A program made the translations under genes and the position numbers. DNA of 64,000 nucleotides from Acinetobacter sp. (GTDB lineage Bacteria > Pseudomonadota > Gammaproteobacteria > Pseudomonadales > Moraxellaceae). The stretch lies in the NCBI GenBank assembly GCA_031277915.1, contig JAITLL010000034.1, positions 62,001 to 126,000 on the forward strand, read 5' to 3'. The notes under the pieces are model-generated. The model ran no database searches and was not told where the DNA came from. It saw nothing but the letters and a program-made list of their open reading frames with translations. The first letter of the stretch is position 1. The number at the start of each line of letters is the position of its first letter. Shown piece after piece: positions 16,377 to 26,056 of the stretch.

Positions 16377-19232
16377 TTATAAGTCTTGTTCAGATAGCTG
16401 GCGTACAGCAGGGGCGCTATCGCACAGTAAAGCTTGTTGCGCAAGTTTTTGAGCATGACTATAGCTCAGCGTACGAATTTGAGCTTTTACTAGTGGAATG
16501 CTATTTGGCGACATACTCAGTTCGTCTACACCTAATCCCATGAGAATAGGTACAGCTTTCGGGTCTGCTGCAAGCTCACCACAGATTCCCACCCATTTGC
16601 CGTGTTTGTGAGCAGCTTTCACCGTTTGATCAATCAAATTGAGAATACTTGGGTGCAATCCGTCTGCTTCCGCTGAGAGTATTGGGTGGCCTCGGTCAAT
16701 CGCTAAAGTATATTGGGTTAGGTCATTTGTACCGATACTGAAAAAGTCGACTTCTTGTGCAAGAATTGGGGCAAGCAAAGCAGCAGAAGGAACTTCAATC
16801 ATAATGCCGACTTGTAAATTGTCACATGGATGTTGAGCTTTTACTTCATCAAGAATCGCTTTTGCAGCACGCCATTCTTCAACGCGTCCAATCATAGGGA
16901 ACATAATTCGTAGTGGACGATTATCAGATGCTTTTAATAGAGCGGTTAATTGCTGTCTTAAAAGCTCAGGACGTCTTAAGGTTAAACGAACTCCCCTTAA
17001 TCCTAAGAATGGGTTTTCTTCCTCAGCAATTGGCAGGTAAGGTAAGGGCTTGTCACCACCTACGTCTAATGTACGTACCACAAGCGGACGGCCAGCAAGT
17101 GCATCTAATACCAAGCGGTAATCTGCTTCTTGAATAGTCTCATTAGGTGCACTGCTATGAGACATGAAAACCAGCTCTGTACGAAGTAATCCAATGGCTT
17201 CAGCACCGCATTCTATTGCTTGTGTTGTTGCTTGAACTTTACCTAAATTAGCTGCAATTTCGATTTGATGCTGATCTAGGGTAATTGCTGGCTCTTGGCT
17301 ATGACGTTCGGCTTCTTCACGAATTTGACGCTGTTGTTCACGCTCTTGCTTTGCTTGTTCGATTTGCGCCGTATCTGGATTTAAAACAAAAGTTCCCGTG
17401 TCACCATTAATGAGTAGGGTACTTTTGTGATCAACTTCCAAGACTTGTTCACCAGCACCAACAATAGCTGGAATACCTAAAGCACGTGCAACAATTGCAC
17501 TATGTGCACTTGCACCGCCTATGGCAGTCAAAATACCCACAACACGGTCTTTGTTGAGACGAGCAACATCGCTTGGCCCAACATCATGCATAATTAAAAT
17601 ATAAGGCTCGTTAGGTTCTTCAATAACCACTTCACCACATAGTTGTGTTAAAACTCGGTCGCCAATATCACGTAAGTCTGTTGCACGTTCGGCGAGTAAA
17701 CGGTCTGGTAGAGCTTCCTGTGCTTTGGCAGCAGCTTCAATATGCTCATACCAAGCAGCTGGTGCTGATAAATTCTGATTAATTTTTAGGTATACACCAT
17801 TAATCAAATCAGGATCATCAAGCATTTCTAAATGAGCTTGAAAGATTTTTTTAATTTCAGAAGCTTCAGCTTTAGCAATGACTTGATGAATATTGTTTTT
17901 TACAGCATGTAATGCAATATCTAAATTTTCTTTCTCAGCTTTTACACTTAAACCCATACGCTCATATTGATAAACCTTTGGTTTAACTACATGTACTGGT
18001 CCAAATGCTAAACCGCTTGATGCTGCAATGCCTATATTTGTACCTAAGATGGTGGCTGCTGATATGACCGTTGGAGCATGTTGATCTGTGACTTCATTTG
18101 TTACGGATATTGCTTCAACTTCTTCACCTAAGCCTTGCTGTACTGCAAAAACAACTTTATCTAAGGCATCTACTGCATCAGTTTCTGGCTCTGCAATAAA
18201 ATGTAGAGTTTGACCACGTTTACAGCCTAAAGCTAAAAGGCGAGTCAAACTTTTCGCAGAAACAAAGTTACCATCACCTACAGCAACTTGAATGTCACCT
18301 TGAAAGGTTTTGGTGAGATTGACTAAATATGTAGCTGGTCGAGCATGTAAGCCGTGAGCATTTGCTAATACAACTGAGCGTTGAGGCCAGTCTGGAATAA
18401 CTTCAGCCCCAATAATTTTTGCAATTTCATTTGGCGTTTGAGTTTTATCTAGCTTGGCAACTTGCTCAGGGCTAAATAAGATATCAATTAAACGATTAAA
18501 TCTTTCATTATCGAGCTGATCATTCGCTGCAATACAAACTAGTGTATTCAGTTTTTTGCCATTTAGTTCTAAAACCTTTGATGGCTTAATAATGCTAATA
18601 GCGGGTTGCTGAACAAATTGATTGCTTGCAATAGACCAAATTTGATCTTGTAATTGAATTGCTTGTTCTGGATCAAGTGAGCTTAAAAAACCACATTTTA
18701 CGAAACTATGCTTTTTGAGTGTTTGAGAAGCTGTCCAGAATAGGTCTTCGATATCTTGTGCATCGATTTTAGTTTGAATAAGATTTTCATGAAGTGCTAA
18801 AGATAATGGCTGAGCTTGTAGTAATTCTATAATTTGTTCAGGTTTTGAAGCATTTTTTACTTGCTCCGTGACATCATGCATTAATGCGCGGGTCAGAGTT
18901 TGTAAAACTTGCAAATGTTCATCAGATGTTGCTGCAATAACGACAGCTAAATAGATTTTATTTTCTCCATCCCAGATCACGCCTTCGGGAAAATGAGCTA
19001 AACGAATACCTGTTTTTAAAATGTATGCACGTGATTGAGGTGTACCGTGTGGAATAGCAATACCTTGGCCTAAATAAGTCGCGCTTTGTTGCTCACGATT
19101 GATAAGTCCTGTTATATATTCAGGGGTAACTAAGTCATCTTTTTCTAATATATCTACTAGACACTTTAATGCATGTGTTTTATCAACAGCATGTTGATTC
19201 ATATGAATATGTTGAGGCTCTAGTGCTAGCAT
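16377..19232 (-). CDS. fruB: Fused fructose PTS phosphoryl-transfer protein EIIA-HPr-EI
   Basis: A 951-residue cytoplasmic multiphosphoryl transfer protein. EIIA(Fru) occupies about 1-145 with the phospho-His in IAIPHGTP (His62). A second, degenerate IIA-like linker domain spans 150-280. HPr covers 285-370 with the phospho-His in HGLHARPA (His296). Enzyme I follows at 395-951 with the active His in GGASAHSAIVARA (about 577), the PEP-binding and the GICGELAAD cysteine motif. It carries phosphate from PEP to FruA in a single chain, so no separate EI or HPr is required for fructose. It is the first gene of fruBKA. Confidence 0.95.
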   Translation of the reverse strand: MLALEPQHIHMNQHAVDKTHALKCLVDILEKDDLVTPEYITGLINREQQSATYLGQGIAIPHGTPQSRAYILKTGIRLAHFPEGVIWDGENKIYLAVVIAATSDEHLQVLQTLTRALMHDVTEQVKNASKPEQIIELLQAQPLSLALHENLIQTKIDAQDIEDLFWTASQTLKKHSFVKCGFLSSLDPEQAIQLQDQIWSIASNQFVQQPAISIIKPSKVLELNGKKLNTLVCIAANDQLDNERFNRLIDILFSPEQVAKLDKTQTPNEIAKIIGAEVIPDWPQRSVVLANAHGLHARPATYLVNLTKTFQGDIQVAVGDGNFVSAKSLTRLLALGCKRGQTLHFIAEPETDAVDALDKVVFAVQQGLGEEVEAISVTNEVTDQHAPTVISAATILGTNIGIAASSGLAFGPVHVVKPKVYQYERMGLSVKAEKENLDIALHAVKNNIHQVIAKAEASEIKKIFQAHLEMLDDPDLINGVYLKINQNLSAPAAWYEHIEAAAKAQEALPDRLLAERATDLRDIGDRVLTQLCGEVVIEEPNEPYILIMHDVGPSDVARLNKDRVVGILTAIGGASAHSAIVARALGIPAIVGAGEQVLEVDHKSTLLINGDTGTFVLNPDTAQIEQAKQEREQQRQIREEAERHSQEPAITLDQHQIEIAANLGKVQATTQAIECGAEAIGLLRTELVFMSHSSAPNETIQEADYRLVLDALAGRPLVVRTLDVGGDKPLPYLPIAEEENPFLGLRGVRLTLRRPELLRQQLTALLKASDNRPLRIMFPMIGRVEEWRAAKAILDEVKAQHPCDNLQVGIMIEVPSAALLAPILAQEVDFFSIGTNDLTQYTLAIDRGHPILSAEADGLHPSILNLIDQTVKAAHKHGKWVGICGELAADPKAVPILMGLGVDELSMSPNSIPLVKAQIRTLSYSHAQKLAQQALLCDSAPAVRQLSEQDL

Positions 19233-19400
19233 AATTATCCTTGAACAATTTCTTTGGCTTTAGCTAAAACAGAAAAAAAGAAGCTGTATGTATTAAATAA
19301 GTAAATATACCTATTTTTGACAACAGCTTCAGATGAGTTACCTTAGCAGAACTTTAAATGTAGATCGACGCATTGAGGTAAAAAGGAGTTCGTTTTTAAT
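19233..19400 (-). promoter_or_regulatory. Promoter region of the fruBKA operon
   Basis: About 170 bases ahead of fruB. It contains an 8-bp inverted repeat, GAAGCTGT at 19280-19287 and ACAGCTTC at 19323-19330, bracketing an AT-rich stretch with a TTGTCA and TATA-like elements on the minus strand. A LacI-type FruR operator would be expected here, but the dyad does not match the enteric Cra consensus. Confidence 0.4.
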
Positions 19401-19402
19401 AC

Positions 19403-19437
19403 AAAAAAACCTCTAAGCAGGATTACTGACTTAGAGG
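19403..19437 (-). terminator. Terminator of the alpha/beta hydrolase gene
   Basis: CCTCTAAG/CTTAGAGG hairpin with a seven-T tract on the minus strand, 18 bases after the hydrolase stop. It insulates the fru promoter. Confidence 0.85.
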
Positions 19438-19455
19438 TGAAAATAAAAGCAGTGA

Positions 19456-20316
19456 TTAATGATTAATTTCTTGTTCTAAAATAGACCAAAGTTTTTGATG
19501 TGATTTTTTGAATAACAGCATATGGCCAATTGATTTATATCCTAAATCTTTTGGATTAAGTTCAATCATTTTTTTATTCGCATTTGGATATAGACTTAAT
19601 AATTCTTTTACGTTACGTTTGGTCGCAATCTCATCATCATCAGCCCAAATAGCAGTAATTGAGCACTGAATATCTGAATGAAAGTCGTGAAAAATGGTTT
19701 TCCCTATGGCATTTTTTACATAACCAGGATGGCTGCAAAACTCTCGCCATTGTTGAGCCACTTTTTTAGGCAAGTTTTCGCCCATGCCAATAAATTGAGT
19801 TGCACCATAACCCTTAATAACACTAGAAATAGGAAAGATAAGATTAAACATAACTGGCGCTAATAACTTGGTTTTTCCCTTAAGGCCTTTTACGTGTCCG
19901 GTTGAACCTGCAACAGCTATCACTTTTACGACTTTATTGTAGTTAGGTACAACTCCTAATAGTTGTCCGCCAGCACTGTGTCCAATAAGAATGACTCGCT
20001 CTGCTTTAGTTTTTATTAATAAAGCATCAATTGCTGACGGAATATCCAGTGTTCCCCAATCAGTAATACTTGCGTTACTTTGTTTTAAAGCTCCATGTAA
20101 TGACTCACCAATACCACGAAAGTCAAAACTCAATACATCATGGCCTTGTTGACTTAACCATGCTGCAAAAGAATGATAAAAGTTTTTAGTAATACCTGTT
20201 GCTGGACAAATAAGGATAGGGTAGTCAGCTTTCTTTTCTTGAGCAGGATAAAATTGTGCTGCAAGTTGATAGCCATCTTTACAGGTAATCCAAAAAGATT
20301 CAAAAGTTTTATCCAT
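19456..20316 (-). CDS. Alpha/beta hydrolase
   Basis: A 286-residue cytoplasmic alpha/beta hydrolase. The nucleophile elbow is GHSAGGQ (Ser about 115), FDFRGIGES is the strand-4 region, and an acidic WADDDEIAT plus a C-terminal GH (KSIGHMLLF) complete the triad. The length and opening, ESFWITCKDGYQLAAQFYPA, resemble uncharacterised proteobacterial hydrolases annotated as alpha/beta fold family proteins. The substrate is unknown. It is monocistronic. Confidence 0.8.
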   Translation of the reverse strand: MDKTFESFWITCKDGYQLAAQFYPAQEKKADYPILICPATGITKNFYHSFAAWLSQQGHDVLSFDFRGIGESLHGALKQSNASITDWGTLDIPSAIDALLIKTKAERVILIGHSAGGQLLGVVPNYNKVVKVIAVAGSTGHVKGLKGKTKLLAPVMFNLIFPISSVIKGYGATQFIGMGENLPKKVAQQWREFCSHPGYVKNAIGKTIFHDFHSDIQCSITAIWADDDEIATKRNVKELLSLYPNANKKMIELNPKDLGYKSIGHMLLFKKSHQKLWSILEQEINH

Positions 20317-20453
20317 AGATTTAAAGTTAATTATCTAATCATTCATCTTAATGTACATGAGTTCTGAAAAGGCACTTGCTTAAAATGTGACTATAAAGTC
20401 AAGATTTATGTTATACAACTCATCAAATCTTAATAAAACCAATAAAGGAAAAT

Positions 20454-20909
20454 ATGGATTTATCGAAAGCTGTGCAGTTGGCTATTGTGTTTAGTGGCGT
20501 GTTTTTATGGGTAGGAATGTTAACAGGGGTGTGGAAATATTGGCAAATACGCTGTTCAGAATTAAGTCGCGCACATTATTATGTAGATATTGCTCATCGA
20601 AGTAGCTTGCTTTATGCCGCGGCTACACTCATTTTGGCTACACTGAGCTATTTTACAATTTTAAATGAAAATATTGTTTTATGGTGTGTATTGGCAAATA
20701 TTTTGTTTTTTAGTTTTTCAATTTTAGTTTATATCATTCACGGGTTTTTGCAGGATACGACTAACCAGTTTAAACAACCTCATCGGTTAGGGCACTTTAG
20801 TTTGCCGACATGGTTGATGACATTTATGATGATCGCTTTAATTGTGACTGAGCTATTAGCGACTGCTATTTTAGTTATAGGGACTATTTTATTATTTTTA
20901 GGTCAATAA
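20454..20909 (+). CDS. Hypothetical four-helix membrane protein (151 aa)
   Basis: An inner-membrane protein with four predicted hydrophobic helices (about 8-28, 50-70, 78-100 and 122-148). The ATG follows AAAGGAAA by a few bases. The topology is reminiscent of small YeaQ- or TMEM205-like proteins, but I do not recognise the family. It shares a terminator with the convergent 82-residue membrane protein. Confidence 0.65.
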   Translation: MDLSKAVQLAIVFSGVFLWVGMLTGVWKYWQIRCSELSRAHYYVDIAHRSSLLYAAATLILATLSYFTILNENIVLWCVLANILFFSFSILVYIIHGFLQDTTNQFKQPHRLGHFSLPTWLMTFMMIALIVTELLATAILVIGTILLFLGQ

Positions 20910-20937
20910 AAAATGGATGATCACTCATCCATTTTTT
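20908..20937. terminator. Bidirectional terminator
   Basis: AAAAAATGGATGA/TCATCCATTTTTT, a 13-bp perfect stem with a four-base loop between two convergent membrane-protein genes. Confidence 0.85.
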
Positions 20938-20945
20938 GAATTCTA

Positions 20946-21191
20946 TTATTTCTGTCGACTCATTCGTCTTTTAGCTAGTTTTCGCATTTTGTGATCGACA
21001 AAGGCCCATACACAAAATACAAAAGAAACAACCATGGCATACATAAAGTATTCGGGTTTCAGATTCCCTTTAATCATACCTTGAAACAGTAAAGTCAGCA
21101 TAAGAGCAAACGTGGTTACTCCATACACAACTGAATCTTTACTGTTCAGAGTGTTAATGAAGATTTGTTTGTTGAAATGTAATGATAACAT
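20946..21191 (-). CDS. Hypothetical small membrane protein (82 aa)
   Basis: A small protein with two hydrophobic helices and a very basic tail (HKMRKLAKRRMSRQK), so probably inner membrane with the C-terminus inside. The start is decided by the ribosome binding site: AAGGAGGG sits directly on an upstream ATG but seven bases ahead of the ATG at 21191. The open frame extends 11 codons further to a TTG, but that stretch contains a 7-bp inverted repeat (CTAAAAC/GTTTTAG, 21215-21233) that looks regulatory. The family is not recognised. Confidence 0.6.
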   Translation of the reverse strand: MLSLHFNKQIFINTLNSKDSVVYGVTTFALMLTLLFQGMIKGNLKPEYFMYAMVVSFVFCVWAFVDHKMRKLAKRRMSRQK

Positions 21192-21391
21192 CTCCATCCC
21201 TCCTTGTGGTTGCGCTAAAACCAAATGTTTTAGTCAAGAATAAGTTTAATGTTGTACTTGTATTTTTAGTTTAATTCAATAGTCAATAGAAAGTTTTTTA
21301 AGCAGTTTTATAAAAACTTCTATATTTATAAATAGTTAAGGTATTAAAAAAGTAAATATTAAATATTTTTGTATAAAATACTTACTTTTTT

Positions 21392-21438
21392 AGAAAAGAG
21401 AAATTTTTAAGTGAAAAGTGTAATAATTTCTCTTTTCT
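21392..21438. repeat. 14-bp stem hairpin downstream of the HbpS-like gene
   Basis: AGAAAAGAGAAATT at 21392-21405 pairs perfectly with AATTTCTCTTTTCT at 21425-21438. There is no T-run on the minus strand after it, so it is more likely a 3' stabilising or processing hairpin than a simple terminator. Confidence 0.5.
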
Positions 21439-21449
21439 TCTAAGTTATT

Positions 21450-21869
21450 TTAGTTACTTTGTTTTTTTAAAAAAGCATCAATGGCATATTGAGCAATTTC
21501 GGCATCTTCAAAAGATTGCACACCAGAAACACCAATTGCACCTAAAATATGACCCTCATAAATAATAGCCTTTCCACCTTCTAGCATTCCTTTAGCACTA
21601 GGTATACTTAAAAAACCAAGACGACCGTTTTGTAGAAGTTCTTCATAAAACTTAGAAGGGCGACCGCTCATTGAAGAACATTTTGCTTTGTCTAGACTAA
21701 GATGAGTGGTTAATGGGGAAGCACCATCTAGGCGTTTCATGAGTAATAATGAGCTTGTTTCATCCACAATGGATATACTGACTTTAAAGTTGTGTTCAGT
21801 TGCATATTTTTGAGCTTCTTCCATTAAAAACTCTGCATCTGCTAATGTTAGATAATATTTACTTTTCAT
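21450..21869 (-). CDS. GlcG/HbpS family heme-binding-like protein
   Basis: A 139-residue protein of the GlcG/HbpS (DUF336) family. The family pattern is visible: TLADAEFLMEEAQKYA, VSISIVDETSSLLLMKRLDGA, the LDKAKCSS helix, and the C-terminal GHILGAIGVSGV with its Gly-rich strand. Members form oligomers, some bind heme or corrinoids, and GlcG sits in glycolate operons. Here no glycolate genes are adjacent, so the role is open. No signal peptide is seen, so it is cytoplasmic. Confidence 0.85.
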   Translation of the reverse strand: MKSKYYLTLADAEFLMEEAQKYATEHNFKVSISIVDETSSLLLMKRLDGASPLTTHLSLDKAKCSSMSGRPSKFYEELLQNGRLGFLSIPSAKGMLEGGKAIIYEGHILGAIGVSGVQSFEDAEIAQYAIDAFLKKQSN

Positions 21870-21973
21870 TTATGCTCTTCCTTCCTGAGTAAGCTAAAAA
21901 TTATTTTAGTGTAATATTACAGTAAAAATTAATTATATCTATAGTGGAATTGTCACTAAATCCTGGTGTTGGA

Positions 21974-22009
21974 AATAAAATGCTGGTTGGGTAAACACAG
22001 CATTTTATT
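21974..22009 (-). terminator. Terminator of brnQ
   Basis: AATAAAATGCTG/CAGCATTTTATT, a 12-bp stem located about 50 bases after the brnQ stop on the minus strand. Confidence 0.65.
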
Positions 22010-22060
22010 CGATATATAAAATCATGTTTGGGTAAAACTCGATTTCAAAAAAACACCAGA

Positions 22061-23362
22061 TTAAATGTTTTTATGTTTAACTTTGTCGATAAGGGTAGTG
22101 ACCACGAGAACAACTAAAGATGGGATCAACCATGCCAAGTTTTGTTCATTTAATGGTAAATGTTGAAGGAGGTTTGGAAGGTTATCTCCAAAACCTGCAA
22201 CTTTCAGCCCATCAATAATACCGAAAATTAAAGCAATGCTCGTTACTGAACCGACAATAAAAGATGGTTTATGCCAAAATTTCCAGAAGAAACTAAGCAT
22301 AATCACAACAATGGCAGGTGGGTAAATCGCACTTAAAACAGGTACTGATATAGCAATTAGTTTGGTTAATCCAAGATTAGAAATAATGAAAGAGAAACCA
22401 ACTAAAATGAAAACTAAAAGCTTATATGGCAACTTGGTGAGCTGAGCAAAATATTCACCACATGCACAAGTTAAACCAATTGCAGTCACCATACAGGCCA
22501 ATGAAATTAGAGCAGTTAAGAATAGTGAGCCCATATTTCCAAAAGCATGTTGAACATATGCATGTAAGATTACAGCACCATTCGCGGCATTTGGTGCAAC
22601 TTCATGGCTACCTAAACCTAATTTAAATAAGCTTAAATAAACTAAAGTAAGACCTACACCCGAAATAAGGCTGGCAATAATTGCATACTTAGTCACTAGC
22701 TTGTTATCGGTAACACCACGTGAATAAATCGCTTGAATAATTACGATACCAAATACTAAAGCACCTAAAGTATCCATAGTGAGATAACCATTTACGAAAC
22801 CTTCTGAAACAGGAGAGTTAACATAATGATTAATTGGTGCAGGAACATAGCCAGCAGGAATCATAACTGCGGCGATACCCAAAATTGCTAAAGCAATAAT
22901 TTTTAAAGGAGCCAGAACATGCCCGACAGTATCTAAAAGTTTATTTGGGTATAACGAAACTAAAGTTACAAATATAAAATAGATCGCACTATAAATAAGA
23001 AGGCTGCTGCTTGATGTTCCAAAATAAGAAGAGAAACCAATTTCATAGGAAACAGTTGCAGTACGCGGGGTGGCAAATAAAGGACCAACTGACAAATAAC
23101 ACACTACAGTTAGAATTAGACTTGCTATTCGACCTAAAGGCGAGCTAATGATTTCAATGGAACCCTTCATACGAGAGAGTGCCATAATCGTAATTACGGG
23201 TAAGCCAACCGCAGTAACCAAAAATCCTATGGCTGCTAACCATACATGATCACCCGCTTGTTGAGCGACAATGGGAGGAAAGATAATGTTACCAGCCCCA
23301 ATAAAGAGAGCAAAGGTCATAAAACCTAAGGCAATAATATCTCCAGTACGAAGTTGTTGCAT
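22061..23362 (-). CDS. brnQ: Branched-chain amino acid transporter, LIVCS family
   Basis: A 433-residue Na+ or H+ coupled carrier for Leu, Ile and Val. It has about 12 hydrophobic helices and the typical BrnQ N-terminus, GDIIALGFMTFALFIGAGNI, followed by FPPIVAQQAG and the conserved FATPRTATVSYE segment. It is monocistronic and divergent from map with a 352-bp spacer. Confidence 0.95.
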   Translation of the reverse strand: MQQLRTGDIIALGFMTFALFIGAGNIIFPPIVAQQAGDHVWLAAIGFLVTAVGLPVITIMALSRMKGSIEIISSPLGRIASLILTVVCYLSVGPLFATPRTATVSYEIGFSSYFGTSSSSLLIYSAIYFIFVTLVSLYPNKLLDTVGHVLAPLKIIALAILGIAAVMIPAGYVPAPINHYVNSPVSEGFVNGYLTMDTLGALVFGIVIIQAIYSRGVTDNKLVTKYAIIASLISGVGLTLVYLSLFKLGLGSHEVAPNAANGAVILHAYVQHAFGNMGSLFLTALISLACMVTAIGLTCACGEYFAQLTKLPYKLLVFILVGFSFIISNLGLTKLIAISVPVLSAIYPPAIVVIMLSFFWKFWHKPSFIVGSVTSIALIFGIIDGLKVAGFGDNLPNLLQHLPLNEQNLAWLIPSLVVLVVTTLIDKVKHKNI

Positions 23363-23714
23363 AAATTAAATTTAATGAAAAAGAAAGAATTTTAGAGCAA
23401 ACGAGAGCATGATCAAGCGCTATTTTATGTGAAAAAGCTTTTTTTCTGGTCTTATAAATCATTAAGAGATATGAAAAATATCAACTGGTTAAGTTATGTG
23501 TTTGAAAAACCATTGAAAGAAATAAAGAAAATATTTTTTATGTCTGACTTTTTTAAAAAATTATGTAAAAATAAAAAAAACAATTTCTATTATGAATGTT
23601 GAATATTTGGGCATTTAAAGCTTCCAGCGTATCCTATATCCATTCTAAAATATTCTAAATTAACTTACATTTTTGTAGGTAATGTAAAAGCAGTGCCTAC
23701 GAGGATAAAATTGA
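23363..23714. promoter_or_regulatory. Divergent spacer brnQ / map with hairpin in the map leader
   Basis: 352 bases without an ORF. Just ahead of map, GTAGGTA (23675-23681) pairs with TGCCTAC (23694-23700), and the GAGGATA ribosome binding site follows immediately, so the hairpin lies in the leader and could affect translation. No clear promoter was identified by eye. Confidence 0.45.
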
Positions 23715-24509
23715 ATGAGAGCTTCTACCGTTACAATTAAAACTGAACAAGATCTAGAAAAGTTAAGAGTTTCTGGGCGTTTGGCTGCGCAAGTTTTAGA
23801 AATGATAGGGAAGTATATCAAGCCCGGTGTAACTACTGAATATTTAGATAATATTTGTAATGACTACATCGTAAATACTTTAAAAGTCATACCTGCAAAT
23901 GTGGGTTACCATGGATTCACAAAAACAATATGTACCTCAGTAAATGAAGTAGTTTGTCATGGTATTCCTTCACTGAATAAAGTTTTAAAAGATGGTGACA
24001 TTATTAATATTGATGTTGCGATTATTAAAGATGGTTATTTTGGTGATACCAGCCGCATGTACTATGTAGGTAATGTAAACCCGCATGCTAAAAAATTAGT
24101 TGAAACAACTTATGAAGCAATGGTAGCTGGTATTCATACCGTTAAACCTGGAGCAACTTTAGGTGATATTGGATATGCTATTCAGTCCGTTGCCCATCGC
24201 GAAGGTTATAGTATCGTTCGTGAATATTGTGGGCATGGCATTGGCAAGGTGTATCATGAGCAACCTAATATTTTGCACTATGGGCAACGAGGCCAAGGAT
24301 TGGTTTTGAAAAAAGGTATGGTCTTTACGATTGAACCTATGATTAATGCTGGTAAACCACAAGTGAAAGAATTAAAAGATGGGTGGACAGTAATTACCCA
24401 AGACCTTTCTTTATCTGCACAATGGGAACATATGGTTGCCGTTACAGAGACAGGTTTTGAATTGCTAACACCATGGCCAGAAGGTGTAGGAATTTATCCA
24501 AAAATTTAA
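23715..24509 (+). CDS. map: Type I methionine aminopeptidase
   Basis: A 264-residue methionine aminopeptidase that removes N-terminal Met from nascent proteins. All five metal ligands are present: Asp100 (NIDVA), Asp111 (FGDTSR), His174 (CGHGIG), Glu207 (IEPM) and Glu238 (WEHM). The substrate-pocket histidine of CHGIP is also there. It stands alone, away from rpsB where the housekeeping map usually lies in related genomes, so this is likely a second paralogue. That is inferred, since the rest of the genome is not visible. Confidence 0.95.
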   Translation: MRASTVTIKTEQDLEKLRVSGRLAAQVLEMIGKYIKPGVTTEYLDNICNDYIVNTLKVIPANVGYHGFTKTICTSVNEVVCHGIPSLNKVLKDGDIINIDVAIIKDGYFGDTSRMYYVGNVNPHAKKLVETTYEAMVAGIHTVKPGATLGDIGYAIQSVAHREGYSIVREYCGHGIGKVYHEQPNILHYGQRGQGLVLKKGMVFTIEPMINAGKPQVKELKDGWTVITQDLSLSAQWEHMVAVTETGFELLTPWPEGVGIYPKI

Positions 24510-24521
24510 TGGTTATAAAAT

Positions 24522-24552
24522 AAAAAAGTTCGATAAATCATCGAACTTTTTT
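24522..24552. terminator. Bidirectional terminator map / LysR gene
   Basis: GTTCGAT/ATCGAAC stem with A6 and T6 flanks between two convergent genes. Confidence 0.85.
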
Positions 24553-24564
24553 ATAGATATTCGC

Positions 24565-25467
24565 TTATGAATGTTCTGATAGATGTTCTACAAGATAATC
24601 AATAAATACACGCACTGCTGGTAGTAAACCTCTACGAGATGGATAAACAGCATGGAATACACCGTGAGCCGCTTTCCAATCAGGCAAAATTTGTATGAGC
24701 TGCCCAGATTTTACAAAATCTTCAGCCGCTGTGTCAGGTAGTAATGCAATACCGCAATTTTGGCTTGCAAGCTGAGCAAGCATATAAAGATTTGTTCCCA
24801 TTACGATAGGGCTGACCTTCACTTTTTTCAGCTGATTATCTGGACCATGTAATGTAAATTGTTGATCTAAGTGCTCTTCAGATAAGCTTAGAATTCGGTG
24901 ATCACTTAATTGTTCAGGTATCTTAATATTACCAAATTCATTTAAATAGGCTTGGCTCGCAAAGAGACTTTGTTCTATAAGTGAAAATTGTCTCAAGACA
25001 AGGCTTGGGTCATCATCTAGTTTTGATCTTACACGTAGTGCGACGTCAATGCCTTCATTAATGACATCAACTCGGCGGTTACTCACAATAAGCTGTAAAC
25101 GAATTTCAGGATATTTTTTTAAAAATGCAGGTAAAATTTTAGGCAATTGATTTTGTGCAATATCTACTGGCACACTTACTTTTACCACACCTCTAGGTTG
25201 AATACTTAAGTGATCAACCAAATCATGGGCTGCTTGAGCAGCATTCATCATTACTTGGGCATGTCTATAGATATCCATTCCGATATCGGTGACCGCGAAA
25301 TGGCGAGAACTACGTTGAATTAAACGAACCCCTAAATTTTCCTCTAAGTTATAAACACGACGACTTAATTTTGATTTTGGTATATCCGTAACACGTTCAG
25401 CGGCACTAAAACCACCATGCTCAACAACAAGGGCAAAACAATAAAAATCATCAAGATCTGTGAGCAT
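24565..25467 (-). CDS. LysR family transcriptional regulator
   Basis: A 300-residue LysR-type regulator. Residues 1-60 are the helix-turn-helix (FYCFALVVEHGGFSAAERV, PKSKLSRRVYNLEENLGVRL), and residues 90-295 the periplasmic-binding-like effector domain. It resembles the large DsdC/AaeR-like subgroup often named after its adjacent operon, but no divergent target gene is adjacent here. The only upstream neighbour is a small unknown protein gene. The effector is unknown. Confidence 0.9.
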   Translation of the reverse strand: MLTDLDDFYCFALVVEHGGFSAAERVTDIPKSKLSRRVYNLEENLGVRLIQRSSRHFAVTDIGMDIYRHAQVMMNAAQAAHDLVDHLSIQPRGVVKVSVPVDIAQNQLPKILPAFLKKYPEIRLQLIVSNRRVDVINEGIDVALRVRSKLDDDPSLVLRQFSLIEQSLFASQAYLNEFGNIKIPEQLSDHRILSLSEEHLDQQFTLHGPDNQLKKVKVSPIVMGTNLYMLAQLASQNCGIALLPDTAAEDFVKSGQLIQILPDWKAAHGVFHAVYPSRRGLLPAVRVFIDYLVEHLSEHS

Positions 25468-25720
25468 TAAAATATCCTATTTATGCAACACTAAAGATTT
25501 TACATTAATATTTTTGCAACGATAAAATTTGATTTTAGTTTTTTGTAAAAAGCTCATCTATGGGTTCAAAAAAAGCTGGATTGAAAAAATGTTAATTATG
25601 AAATTTCATTGTAATTACATTGGGATGATTTTGTTATTTCGATTTCTAAAAAAATTAAGCAAATATAGCGCTTATGTTTTAATTTTCATAAAATATATTT
25701 TTCTCGATTTTTTTTAAAGT

Positions 25721-26044
25721 ATGTCTTACCAGCTAGTTGAATTAGAGAATACGACAGCAAATATTCTTTGCCCAATTTGTAAGCTTGCAGTGATTGATTG
25801 GACACAAGAGCAATATGTTCAACCGTGTGAACATACCTTATTTATCGCAATGGATTTAGGGTTTGAGTTTGTGGCTGATCATTTTGAGGAATGTATGATT
25901 CAAAATGTGGATGAGTTACATGAAGATCCGGATATGAATATTTTTGAGGCCATCACTACAACGTCATATAAGAATTTAACTATCTTAAAAGCAGATCTTG
26001 GTGTTGAAGGTTTATTTCGTTATATTGGTATAAGTGATTGTTAA
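25721..26044 (+). CDS. Hypothetical acidic protein with CPIC motif (107 aa)
   Basis: Unrecognised 107-residue acidic cytoplasmic protein. It carries one CPIC pair near residue 17 and a later CEH at about 36, which could form a zinc site together with further Cys residues (CMIQN, terminal SDC). No signal peptide is present. The ribosome binding site is poor: a long T-rich stretch precedes the ATG. A shared terminator follows. Confidence 0.6.
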   Translation: MSYQLVELENTTANILCPICKLAVIDWTQEQYVQPCEHTLFIAMDLGFEFVADHFEECMIQNVDELHEDPDMNIFEAITTTSYKNLTILKADLGVEGLFRYIGISDC

Positions 26045-26056
26045 ATTCACAAGTAT

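Noticed and set aside
19280-19330. FruR/Cra operator in the fru promoter
   Set aside because: An 8-bp dyad is present, but it has a 35-base gap and does not match the Cra consensus, so it is only noted as a dyad.
25529-25717. 62-codon open frame just before the CPIC protein gene
   Set aside because: Runs of Phe, Leu, Ile and Lys from AT-rich sequence, no ribosome binding site; most likely the promoter region.
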